Below are positions 1 to 7,553 of a DNA stretch of 23,355 nucleotides, piece after piece. Origin of the DNA: CAMPJM01 sp964440915. Its GTDB lineage: Bacteria > Bacteroidota > Bacteroidia > Cytophagales > Cyclobacteriaceae. The translations under genes were made by a program, and so were the position numbers. How positions within the stretch are numbered: position 1 is the stretch's first letter; each line of letters starts with the position of its first letter. The notes under the pieces were generated by a model. The model had not been told where the DNA came from. It did not search any database and was given only the letters and a program-made list of their open reading frames with translations. The stretch lies in contig CAYTTV010000051.1 in the NCBI GenBank assembly GCA_964440915.1, positions 1 through 23,355 of the forward strand, given 5' to 3'.

Positions 1-464
1 TGATGCAGGAGGGCTGGAGCGGGATAGATGTACAACTCAAGAAAAGGTATGATCTAATTCCAAATCTTATCAATACCGTCAAGGGATTTGCCACACATGA
101 AAAAGAAGTTTTTGAGAATGTGGCTGCCATGAGAAGCGTGGGCATCAATGCCAAAACAGTGAAGGAACAAGAACAGGCCGAGAACCAGATTACCCAGGCG
201 TTAGGACGGTTATTTGCTGTCGCAGAAAATTATCCTGATTTAAAAGCAAACACGAACTTTGTAGACCTTCAAAGAGAGCTCAGTCAGGTTGAAAACGACA
301 TCCAGATGTCCCGCAGATATTATAATGGTACCGTCAGAGAAAACAATATTCTGGTTGAATCCTTTCCGAGCAATATCGTCGCGAACCTATTCACTTTTCT
401 AAAGGGCGAATTCTTTGAATTGGACAATGCACAGGAAAGAACTGTCCCCACGGTATCATTTTAG
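1..464 (+). CDS. lemA: LemA family protein, 5' end cut off by the window
   Basis: The reading frame is open from base 3, and the first visible Met is internal, because LemA proteins carry an N-terminal membrane segment and about 30-40 residues before this point. The visible 153 residues contain the family hallmark around WSGIDVQLKKRYDLIPNLI, then long amphipathic helices, SRRYYNGTVRENN, and the closing P-x-V-x-F motif (VPTVSF). LemA proteins are membrane-anchored helical-bundle proteins of unclear biochemical role, with the helical part thought to face outside the cytoplasm. The next gene, 89 bp downstream on the same strand, is a DUF2207 protein. The LemA/DUF2207 pairing recurs in bacteria, so the two probably form an operon and act together at the membrane. 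Identification is firm; function is not. Confidence 0.93.
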   Translation, partial: MQEGWSGIDVQLKKRYDLIPNLINTVKGFATHEKEVFENVAAMRSVGINAKTVKEQEQAENQITQALGRLFAVAENYPDLKANTNFVDLQRELSQVENDIQMSRRYYNGTVRENNILVESFPSNIVANLFTFLKGEFFELDNAQERTVPTVSF

Positions 465-553
465 AGTTTTAGTTAAAATCGCACTTGAAAGAGCGAACAG
501 TCTCTGCAGGCGCTTTTCATCTGTCACTAACAGATAAACAATCTCCCGTACCT

Positions 554-2458
554 ATGCAAAAAATTTTCTTAATAATTGTAGCTGTCCTTTTATGTTTCCA
601 GGCAAAGGCCACAGAAGAAATTTTAACATTTCATAGTGATATACAAGTAGAGAAGGACAGAAGTGTTCTGGTGACCGAAACCATTCAAGTAAACGTGGAA
701 GGCGTGAATATACAGCGGGGTATTTTCAGAAACATTGTAACTGCCGCTTTAGACGAAAACGGCAGACGCATCAATTATGACACTGAGGTGCTGGAAGTAT
801 TGAAGAATGGTATGCCGGAAAACTTCTCTGTTTCAGCCATCAGTGGTGGACAACAGGTCAAAATTGGAAGTTCGGACGTAATCCTATCCCCTGGCGAATA
901 CACTTATACCATCCGTTACCGCATGGAGAACCAGGTGCGTTTTTTCGAAAATTATGATGAGATCTACTGGAACGTTACCGGAAATGAATGGGATTTTGTG
1001 ATCCGGGAGGCAAGTGCGAGGGTAATTTTGCCTGAAAGTGCAACAATCATGCAACATCGGGGATATAGCGGTTCCTATGGCACATCAAGCTGTAACTGTA
1101 CATTTGAAGTGGCAGCAGCAAATGTTATAACTTATGCAAGCACAGTGCCGCTTGGTCATTCGGAAGGACTTACAATTGCGGTGGGTTGGAATAAGGGCGT
1201 GGTGCCGCCACCGACAGCCGCAGAACTACGGCAACAGGAAATAGAAAAGCACTTTCCCCTAATTATTGGCCTGATAGGCTTGCTGCTTATTGCAGGCTAT
1301 TACCTTTTCGCATGGTTCAAAGTAGGGAAAGACCCAGAAAAAGGCGTGATTATCCCAAGGTTTGAGGCTCCTGCAGGATACTCACCCGCGGCTACCAGGT
1401 TCGTACATGAAATGGGGTTTGACAAAAAAGCCTTTACAGCTTCCGTTGTCAACATGGCCATCAAAGGCTTCCTGAGGATTGAAAAGCAAGAAAAAACCTA
1501 TGAACTTCAAAAGTTGACTGAAGACAAGACTTTGCTTTCCAAAGGGGAAAGAAAAATAGCTGAAGCGTTATTTAAAAATTCCAGTTCCATTACAATCAAG
1601 CAGTCCAATCATACAAAATTCCGAAAAGCGATCAGCGGTTTGCAAGATCAGCTCGAGCTGAGCTTCATGAAGCTTAATTTTGAAAAGAATATCGGATGGT
1701 GGGTGCCGGGACTGTTGTTGAGCATTGCTAATTTTATCGCAATACTTTTATTAAGTTTCAGAGACGAGGAGGTTTTTGTATCGATTATTTTTGGTGGTTT
1801 TATCAGTTGTTTTTCTCTAGTCTTTATTTGGGCATTCTTTTCAGCTGCTAAGCATGCGAGTGGAGTTGCAAAAATTATTCTTAGCTTAATTACTACGGTA
1901 ATTTCACTAGGGTTCATTTGGTTTAGTTACATTATAACGACTAATTTCGGAACAGATTTTAGTTTATTATTTAAAATCGCACCTTTATTTCTCATTATCG
2001 GATCGATGTTACTCATGAACATTTTGTTCTATCATTTGATGAAAGCTCCTACCATTTCGGGCAGAAAAAGAATGGACGAAATTGAAGGCCTCAAAATGTA
2101 CCTGGAAGTGGCAGAAAAACACAGGTTCGATAAACTTAATTCCCCCGAAATGACTCCGCAGCTCTTTGAGAAGCTTTTGCCTTTCGCCATAGCACTGAAT
2201 GTTGAAAACAAATGGGGAGAAAAGTTTGATGATATGCTGGAAAAGGCAATCCAAAATAATGAATATAATCCTCAATGGTATCGCGGTGCTTCCGGCGAAA
2301 TCTTCCGAGCCAATGCTTTTGCCTCGATGCTGGGCACGAGTTTTTCGTCAGCCATATCTTCTGCTTCGGTTTCACCACAGAGCAGCAGTTCTTCCGGAAG
2401 TGGTGGGGGTGGATTTTCAGGTGGAGGAGGCGGCGGAGGTGGAGGGGGTGGTTGGTAA
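554..2458 (+). CDS. DUF2207 family membrane protein with Gly-rich tail
   Basis: The protein is 634 residues long from the ATG at 554. The frame opens earlier with a TTG at 485, but the ATG places a standard signal peptide (MQKIFLIIVAVLLCFQAKA) at the very N-terminus, so I prefer it. After the signal peptide comes an extracytoplasmic beta-rich domain of about 200 residues. It has the DUF2207 pattern of sensing-like strands (EEILTFHSDIQVEKDRSVLV, then RGIFRNI). A membrane segment follows near residues 232-253, then a cytoplasmic region, two or three further hydrophobic segments around residues 400-505, and a C-terminal run of Ser then Gly ending GGGGGGGGGGGW. The low-complexity Gly tail is common in this family. 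It lies downstream of lemA with the same orientation. The molecular function is unknown. Confidence 0.9.
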   Translation: MQKIFLIIVAVLLCFQAKATEEILTFHSDIQVEKDRSVLVTETIQVNVEGVNIQRGIFRNIVTAALDENGRRINYDTEVLEVLKNGMPENFSVSAISGGQQVKIGSSDVILSPGEYTYTIRYRMENQVRFFENYDEIYWNVTGNEWDFVIREASARVILPESATIMQHRGYSGSYGTSSCNCTFEVAAANVITYASTVPLGHSEGLTIAVGWNKGVVPPPTAAELRQQEIEKHFPLIIGLIGLLLIAGYYLFAWFKVGKDPEKGVIIPRFEAPAGYSPAATRFVHEMGFDKKAFTASVVNMAIKGFLRIEKQEKTYELQKLTEDKTLLSKGERKIAEALFKNSSSITIKQSNHTKFRKAISGLQDQLELSFMKLNFEKNIGWWVPGLLLSIANFIAILLLSFRDEEVFVSIIFGGFISCFSLVFIWAFFSAAKHASGVAKIILSLITTVISLGFIWFSYIITTNFGTDFSLLFKIAPLFLIIGSMLLMNILFYHLMKAPTISGRKRMDEIEGLKMYLEVAEKHRFDKLNSPEMTPQLFEKLLPFAIALNVENKWGEKFDDMLEKAIQNNEYNPQWYRGASGEIFRANAFASMLGTSFSSAISSASVSPQSSSSSGSGGGGFSGGGGGGGGGGGW

Positions 2459-2562
2459 TGGAAAACCTTTGCTGATTTGTTGTGGCATAGAAACCTTATA
2501 ATTGTTTCTTAAAATATAATATCCCCATTTAATATAAAAACTTAGCGCTGCCGCACAGCCAA

Positions 2563-2660
2563 GCGCAGCAGCGGTAGGGATAGAGCAGAAAGCCCGCAGC
2601 GGGGTGGCCTTGTGGGTGGCCGGACTTGGAGCGATAGCCCGGCCACCGCCCAAAAAATTT
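2563..2660 (+). repeat. GC-rich palindromic intergenic element, copy A
   Basis: This block sits in the 233-bp spacer between the convergent DUF2207 and hemH genes and is much richer in GC than the spacer around it. It holds a perfect 9-bp stem: 2615-2623 pairs with 2639-2647 around a 15-base loop. It also contains a small CCCG/CGGG dyad near 2593-2603. Its word order (GCGCAG, AGCG, GAT, CCCGC, CGGA, AGCG, AGC, CGCCCAAAA, TTT) is repeated on the opposite strand at 15421-15519. No gene is visible in it. It could act as a barrier or terminator between the converging transcripts, although no U-tract follows the stem on either strand. Confidence 0.5.
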
Positions 2661-2691
2661 GAAAGCTAGTGACTTCCTTACCGAAAACAGA

Positions 2692-3738
2692 TTATGGCAC
2701 CGGACTTAACATGTTTTTCTGTACCATTTGGTACAGGCATTCTATCCAGGTGTCGGAGGTATTGAGGCTTTCTACCAACTGCCACGCTTCGCCACCTGCT
2801 TCTATAAATATTTCTTTGAACTCGTCGCCAACCTCAACGGTAGTTTCGAGGCAATCGGCGATAAATGCTGGGGAAAAGGCCAGGACTTTCTTGTAGCCTT
2901 TTGCGGGCAGTTCCTTGATGAGTTCGTCGGTATAGGGCTGTATCCAAGGGTCTTTGCCCAGCCGCGACTGGAAGCTGACGACGTACTTTTCATCCGGAAT
3001 GCCTAAGGCTTCGGCTAGCAGGCGCGTGGTATGGAAGCACTGGGCACGGTAGCAATACTGGTTTTTCTTGTTGTAGGTGGCGCAACATTTGTCGGAAAGT
3101 TGACAGTAGTTGTCAACTGCCGCCTTTCTGATCTGGCGCTCGGGCAGGCCGTGGTAGCTGAAAACGAAATAGTCATAATCTACCGTTTCCATGTATTTTC
3201 TCGCATTCTCTGCAAAGGCCTGTATGAATAAGGGTTCTTCTACGAAATTGCTGATGAATTGCAGGCTAGGGATGACCTCCCAAGTAGCAGCGATCTCCAT
3301 TACTTTTTCGATAACGGTGCCCGTAGTAGCCGATGCGTACTGTGGAAAAAGCGGAATGACCAAGATGCTGCTGACATCAGCCTTTTTGAGCTCTTCTAAG
3401 GCCGAGGCAATGGACGGACTCTGGTAGCGCATGCCCAAGCTCACGACGTATTCATTTCCGAGTTTCTGCTGTAGCAGCGCCTTTACGTCATCGCCATAGA
3501 ATTTGAGTGGAGAACCACGATCTTCCCATAGCTGCTGGTATACCTTGGCAGATTTTGGTGACCTGAAAGGGGCAATGATGCCGTTGACCAGTAAAAATCT
3601 GGAAGCATATGGAATATCCATGACGCGCTTGTCCATGAGAAACTCACGCAGGTATTTTCTAACATCGGGAGTAGACGGACTATCTGGCGAACCAAGGTTA
3701 ACCAATAATACGCCCTTTTTAGCATTCAGTTTTTTCAT
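2692..3738 (-). CDS. hemH: Ferrochelatase
   Basis: HemH inserts ferrous iron into a porphyrin at the end of heme synthesis (protoporphyrin IX in the classical pathway). The 348-residue length is normal. Visible motifs are the N-terminal GVLLVNLGSPDSP, the catalytic histidine in SYHGLPER (His196), SFQSRLG (255-261) with PWIQPYTD, and ADCLET with the catalytic glutamate (Glu298). The start is an ATG immediately followed by KKLNAKKGVLL, as expected. The stretch 212-234 holds five cysteines in the pattern C-x5-CC-x9-C-x4-C, which is more than a plain ferrochelatase needs and suggests an internal Fe-S cluster. The gene is the last of the long minus-strand run, 70 bp after dsbD. A possible -7 box lies 23 bp upstream of the start. 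Together with DsbD this fits support of cytochrome c biogenesis (inference). Confidence 0.97.
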   Translation of the reverse strand: MKKLNAKKGVLLVNLGSPDSPSTPDVRKYLREFLMDKRVMDIPYASRFLLVNGIIAPFRSPKSAKVYQQLWEDRGSPLKFYGDDVKALLQQKLGNEYVVSLGMRYQSPSIASALEELKKADVSSILVIPLFPQYASATTGTVIEKVMEIAATWEVIPSLQFISNFVEEPLFIQAFAENARKYMETVDYDYFVFSYHGLPERQIRKAAVDNYCQLSDKCCATYNKKNQYCYRAQCFHTTRLLAEALGIPDEKYVVSFQSRLGKDPWIQPYTDELIKELPAKGYKKVLAFSPAFIADCLETTVEVGDEFKEIFIEAGGEAWQLVESLNTSDTWIECLYQMVQKNMLSPVP

Positions 3739-3760
3739 TTTATTCTCTTATACAGCACCT

Positions 3761-3768
3761 CAAAGTTA
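3761..3768 (-). promoter_or_regulatory. Possible -7 box (TAACTTTG) for hemH
   Basis: Read on the minus strand this is an exact match to TAnnTTTG, the Bacteroidota housekeeping -7 consensus, 23 bp ahead of the hemH ATG. No clear TTG/TTTG -33 element lies at the right distance, and the implied leader is short, so this is only a candidate. hemH may simply be read through from dsbD. Confidence 0.28.
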
Positions 3769-3808
3769 TCGTATTTTGGCCTCACATAGGGCTTATAGGC
3801 ATTGTCTT

Positions 3809-5974
3809 TTATTTTGACTTGAAGTTGGCCAAGCCTTCGTCCAGAAAATCGATAAAGTTTTGGACATTCAGATCGTAGGCCTTGGGTGGCACCAAAGGCG
3901 TTTCATCTGTGTTGAGCAAGACATAATAAGGCTGGGCGTTGTTGTTGAACCTAGTGATCTGAAAATCTACGTTCTGCTTGCCAATGGACTTCTTGATCTT
4001 GTTGTCATAGGTAGACGTGTACCATTCGGATTCTGGCAGCTCAGTTTTCTCATCCACGTACAGGGCCACAACAATATATTCGTTTCTCAGTCTTTCGAGT
4101 ACTTTTGGATCGGACCATACTCGAGCTTCCATCTCTCTACAGTTGACACAACCATGCCCAGTAAAGTCAATAAAAAGAGGCTTATTTTGCTGTTGAGCAC
4201 AAGCCAAAGCCTGTTCGTAGTCGAAATATCCCTGTAGTCCGTGCGGGAGCGAGAGCATGTTACCGTGCTTGGGCTCATCGCAAAGCTGGGAGGTGGCGTT
4301 GCTACCTGTGCCGCCATGGTCGCGGATGATAGCAGGGATATCGAAGTCGTGGGTGGACATAGGCGGCAGATATCCTGCTAGTGCTTTGAGTGGTGCGCCA
4401 AACAGGCCTGGCACAAGATACAAGGTAAAGCTAAAAACGGCGATGGCCATCATGAGCCTGGGTACGCCAATGCTTTCCATCTTGCTGTCGTTGGGCAATC
4501 GGATCTTGCCCAAAAGGTAGAAGCCCCACATGCCAAAGATCACGATCCAGAGGGTGAGGTAGATTTCTCTGTCCAGAATCCCCCAATGGTAGACCTGATC
4601 GGCTACGCTCAGGAACTTTAGCCCAAGCGCAAGCTCTAAAAACCCTAGAGACACTTTGACTGAATTGAGCCAACCGCCGGACTTAGGCAGCGTGTTCAGC
4701 CAATTAGGAAATATGGCAAACAAGGTAAATGGAATGGCAAAGGCCAGCGCAAAAGCAAACATGCCGAGGATGGGCTTAAGCACTTGCCCTCCGGCAGCCT
4801 CTACCAAAAGGCTGCCCACAATAGGGGCAGTACAGGAAAAGGACACCAGCACAAGCGTGAATGCCATGAAAAACACCCCATAATACCCACCCTTGTCGGA
4901 CTCTCTGTCGACTTTGTTGACGATATTGCTTGGAAGAGTGATTTCAAATAGCCCTAGAAAGGCTAAGGCAAAGAAAAGAAATATGGCGAAGAAGAATACG
5001 TTGGGCAACCAGTGTGTGCTGAGCCAATTGGCAAACTCGGGGCCGTTGATCAAGGCGACGATCGTACCTGCCAACACATAGATGACGATAATGGAAATGC
5101 CATAGACCAATGCTTTTGTAATGCCCTTTCCTTTACCGGTTGAAGTGAAAAAAGTAACCGTAAGCGGAATCATGGGAAATACACAAGGAGTGAGTAAAGC
5201 TGCCAATCCCCCTAAAAAAGCAACCAACATGAAGCCCAACAAGGAATAAGGATCATTGGGCGCACGTTCGGCCAGGGCTGATTTCTCCTTTTCGGCTTCT
5301 TGGACAGCAGATGTGGACTCGTCTAGCCCGAAAGGCAAGTTGGCCACATCTTTTGTAGCTGTTGGTGCTTGAGTAGCTTCATCCGGTATATTATCGGTAG
5401 TAGTATTGTCAACAGCGGTATTATCATCAGCAGGCATTTCTTCGACAGTCTCTGTCACCGATTCCGCCTTTGGGGAAGATGGGGCTTCCTTTACTGTAAA
5501 GCCTGAAAACTTGAATTCATCATCAAAAGGGATGCATTTCCCATCGATATCTGTGCAGACCTGATAGGCATAATCGCCTTCGACGACCAGATTTTTCTGC
5601 AATACCCTAATGGTCTGTCTAAATTCTGCCCTTTCATCAAAATAGGTATATTCGCCTTCCCACAGATCATCATATTTCTTTTTGGGATTAATGGGCTTTA
5701 TCTCTCCGACCAGTTCATAGGAACTGTTAGGCTTAAAGTTGAACTCTGTAACCATGGGACCCAATTCAGGATCGAAGTCGGTGGAGTACAGATACCAGTC
5801 TTTTTGGATATTTACGAGAAAGATCAAATCAATTTCGTCGCCTATATTTACAGTTTTGGCCGATACTTCTGTTTTCCATTTAGCCGGCTGAAGTATTTGG
5901 GCTTCTAGCTTGGTTGAAGCAAGTACCGTGAAAATGAACAGAAATAAATAGAATGGTCTTAGCACTGTTATCAT
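3809..5974 (-). CDS. dsbD: Thiol:disulfide interchange protein DsbD-type reductase
   Basis: DsbD carries electrons from cytoplasmic thioredoxin across the inner membrane to periplasmic partners such as cytochrome-maturation and disulfide-isomerase proteins. I take the ATG at 5974 (721 residues), which starts a signal peptide (MITVLRPFYLFLFIFTVLAS). An in-frame ATG at 6019 would add 15 residues. The domain order is complete. The N-terminal periplasmic domain has the cysteine pair Cys140/Cys147 (VCTDIDGKC). An acidic, Thr-rich linker follows (about 165-240). The multi-pass membrane domain has Cys264 (LLTPCVFPMIP) and Cys381 (SFSCTAPIVG). The C-terminal thioredoxin fold has the CxxC site GCVNC (Cys609/Cys612). 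The M20 peptidase gene ends 85 bp upstream, and hemH starts 70 bp downstream on the same strand. All six redox cysteines are present, so it should be active. Confidence 0.93.
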   Translation of the reverse strand: MITVLRPFYLFLFIFTVLASTKLEAQILQPAKWKTEVSAKTVNIGDEIDLIFLVNIQKDWYLYSTDFDPELGPMVTEFNFKPNSSYELVGEIKPINPKKKYDDLWEGEYTYFDERAEFRQTIRVLQKNLVVEGDYAYQVCTDIDGKCIPFDDEFKFSGFTVKEAPSSPKAESVTETVEEMPADDNTAVDNTTTDNIPDEATQAPTATKDVANLPFGLDESTSAVQEAEKEKSALAERAPNDPYSLLGFMLVAFLGGLAALLTPCVFPMIPLTVTFFTSTGKGKGITKALVYGISIIVIYVLAGTIVALINGPEFANWLSTHWLPNVFFFAIFLFFALAFLGLFEITLPSNIVNKVDRESDKGGYYGVFFMAFTLVLVSFSCTAPIVGSLLVEAAGGQVLKPILGMFAFALAFAIPFTLFAIFPNWLNTLPKSGGWLNSVKVSLGFLELALGLKFLSVADQVYHWGILDREIYLTLWIVIFGMWGFYLLGKIRLPNDSKMESIGVPRLMMAIAVFSFTLYLVPGLFGAPLKALAGYLPPMSTHDFDIPAIIRDHGGTGSNATSQLCDEPKHGNMLSLPHGLQGYFDYEQALACAQQQNKPLFIDFTGHGCVNCREMEARVWSDPKVLERLRNEYIVVALYVDEKTELPESEWYTSTYDNKIKKSIGKQNVDFQITRFNNNAQPYYVLLNTDETPLVPPKAYDLNVQNFIDFLDEGLANFKSK

Positions 5975-6042
5975 TGCATATAAAATTGGTTGCTTCCATG
6001 GGGGAACAAAATACTCCATAGAATAAATCCCTTAAAGCGTGC

Positions 6043-6057
6043 AAGCCGAATCGGCTT
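6043..6057 (-). terminator. Short hairpin just after the M20 peptidase stop codon
   Basis: The 7-base arms AAGCCGA and TCGGCTT flank a single A, so a stem-loop of five pairs with a five-base loop can form two bases past the stop codon of the peptidase gene. No T-tract follows directly on the minus strand. It may attenuate or process the transcript between the peptidase and dsbD rather than end it completely. Confidence 0.3.
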
Positions 6058-6059
6058 CT

Positions 6060-7454
6060 CTATTCGCCTTTTGCCTGCTGGGCATAATGTCTAAAGAAGG
6101 CTACAATAGTGGCAATTCCTTTTACATAATTTTCCACGCCGTAGCTTTCGTTAGGTGAGTGGATGGCGTCTTCGTCAAGCCCAAATCCCATAAGGATTGT
6201 ATTGATTTTTAGTTCGTTATTGAACAAGGCCACTATTGGAATGCTTCCTCCATCTCGAGTTGGGATTGGCTGTTTTCCCCATATTTCCTGAAAAGCATCA
6301 CTAGCTGCTTGAAAAGCCGGCGAATCTATAGGCGTAAGGGCCGGAGCTCCTCCATGATGCGGGGTGATTTTTACCTTCACACTTTTTGGTGCGATAGATT
6401 CGAAATGTTGCTTGAATAAGTTGGTAATCTCTCGATGGTCTTGGTTGGCGACAAGCCGCATGGATATTTTGGCATAGGCCTTAGAAGGCAGAACAGTCTT
6501 AGCTCCTTGACCGGTATAACCTCCCCATATACCGTTCACATCCAAAGTAGGCCTGATTCCCACACGCTCCAAGGTGGTAAAACCTTCTTCGCCTGCAACT
6601 TCTTCTATATTCAGATCTTTTTTATACTGTTCCAGATCAAAGGGAGTTTTGTTCAAAACTTTCCTTTCCTCTGCTGAGAGGGTCAATACTTTGTCGTAAA
6701 ACCCTGGGATGGTTATACGTCCTTTGTCGTCTTTTAGCGAAGCAATCATTTCGCAAAGCACATTGATAGGATTGGCCACAGCCCCACCATATATGCCGGA
6801 GTGCAAATCCCTATTGGGTCCGGTTACTTCTACTTCAAGATAGCTCAAACCACGTAGTCCGACAGTAATGGACGGTGTGTCCATGTTGATAATGCTGGTA
6901 TCAGAAATGAGCACTACATCTGCCGCAAGTTTTTGTCGGTTGGCCTTTACAAAGTCATCCAGGTTTTCCGAACCAGCCTCTTCCTCCCCTTCTATCAAGA
7001 ACTTGATATTGCAGGGCAAAGACTCAAAATGCATCATGGCTTCGAAGGCCTTTACGTGCATATACATCTGCCCTTTGTCATCGGCAGAGCCTCTGGCATA
7101 TATTTTATTATCCTTCAAAACTGGCTCAAATGGAGGGGAATCCCAAAGCTCATAGGGATCTGCAGGCTGTACATCGTAGTGGCCATAGACCAATACCGTA
7201 GGAAGGTTTTTATCGATGAGCTTCTCTCCATACACTATGGGATGTCCAGGAGTAGGACATACTTCTACCATATCGGCACCTGCTGCCTTTAGTTTTCCTT
7301 TTATAAATTCTGCCGCTTTTATGACATCCCCTTTAAACTTTGGATCTGTGCTCACTGAAGGGATACGTAAAAGGGCAAACAGCTCTTCGATAAACCTGTT
7401 TTGATTTTCTTTGATGTATTGCTGGATATTGGTCTTGTCTATGGATTGTCCCAT
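6060..7454 (-). CDS. M20 family metallo-dipeptidase
   Basis: The 464-residue protein matches the M20 dipeptidase group that includes carnosinase-like (CNDP) enzymes. These cut dipeptides or short peptides with two metal ions, probably zinc, in the cytoplasm. There is no signal peptide. Metal and catalytic residues are visible in order: His92 in YGHYDVQPAD, the bridging aspartate Asp125 in GSADDKG, the catalytic Glu158 and ligand Glu159 in EGEEEAGS, Asp185 in ISDTS, and His432 in DAIHSPNE. The dimerisation or lid domain lies between about residues 195 and 365, with the conserved DLHSGIYGG (His218 contributes to the partner active site in relatives). The length is usual for the family. It lies between the giant exported protein gene (99 bp upstream) and dsbD. 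The exact substrate cannot be told from sequence. Confidence 0.93.
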   Translation of the reverse strand: MGQSIDKTNIQQYIKENQNRFIEELFALLRIPSVSTDPKFKGDVIKAAEFIKGKLKAAGADMVEVCPTPGHPIVYGEKLIDKNLPTVLVYGHYDVQPADPYELWDSPPFEPVLKDNKIYARGSADDKGQMYMHVKAFEAMMHFESLPCNIKFLIEGEEEAGSENLDDFVKANRQKLAADVVLISDTSIINMDTPSITVGLRGLSYLEVEVTGPNRDLHSGIYGGAVANPINVLCEMIASLKDDKGRITIPGFYDKVLTLSAEERKVLNKTPFDLEQYKKDLNIEEVAGEEGFTTLERVGIRPTLDVNGIWGGYTGQGAKTVLPSKAYAKISMRLVANQDHREITNLFKQHFESIAPKSVKVKITPHHGGAPALTPIDSPAFQAASDAFQEIWGKQPIPTRDGGSIPIVALFNNELKINTILMGFGLDEDAIHSPNESYGVENYVKGIATIVAFFRHYAQQAKGE

Positions 7455-7553
7455 GGTTTAAATAATGGTCTTGAGTTTAATGAAGGTAAAAGTGAAATGA
7501 TCGTTTATAGCATCTGCGAACCAAATTACATCATTTATACCAAAAACGCTTTA

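Noticed and set aside
2417..2653. Minus-strand open frame of 78 codons across the DUF2207 end and the repeat
   Set aside because: It is Ala/Pro-rich from GC-rich repeat DNA and the reverse of Gly codons, with no support as a protein.
5281..5460. Acidic, Thr-rich low-complexity stretch in DsbD considered as a possible insertion or frameshift
   Set aside because: The frame is unbroken and all domains around it are complete. It is an ordinary periplasmic linker between the N-terminal and membrane domains.
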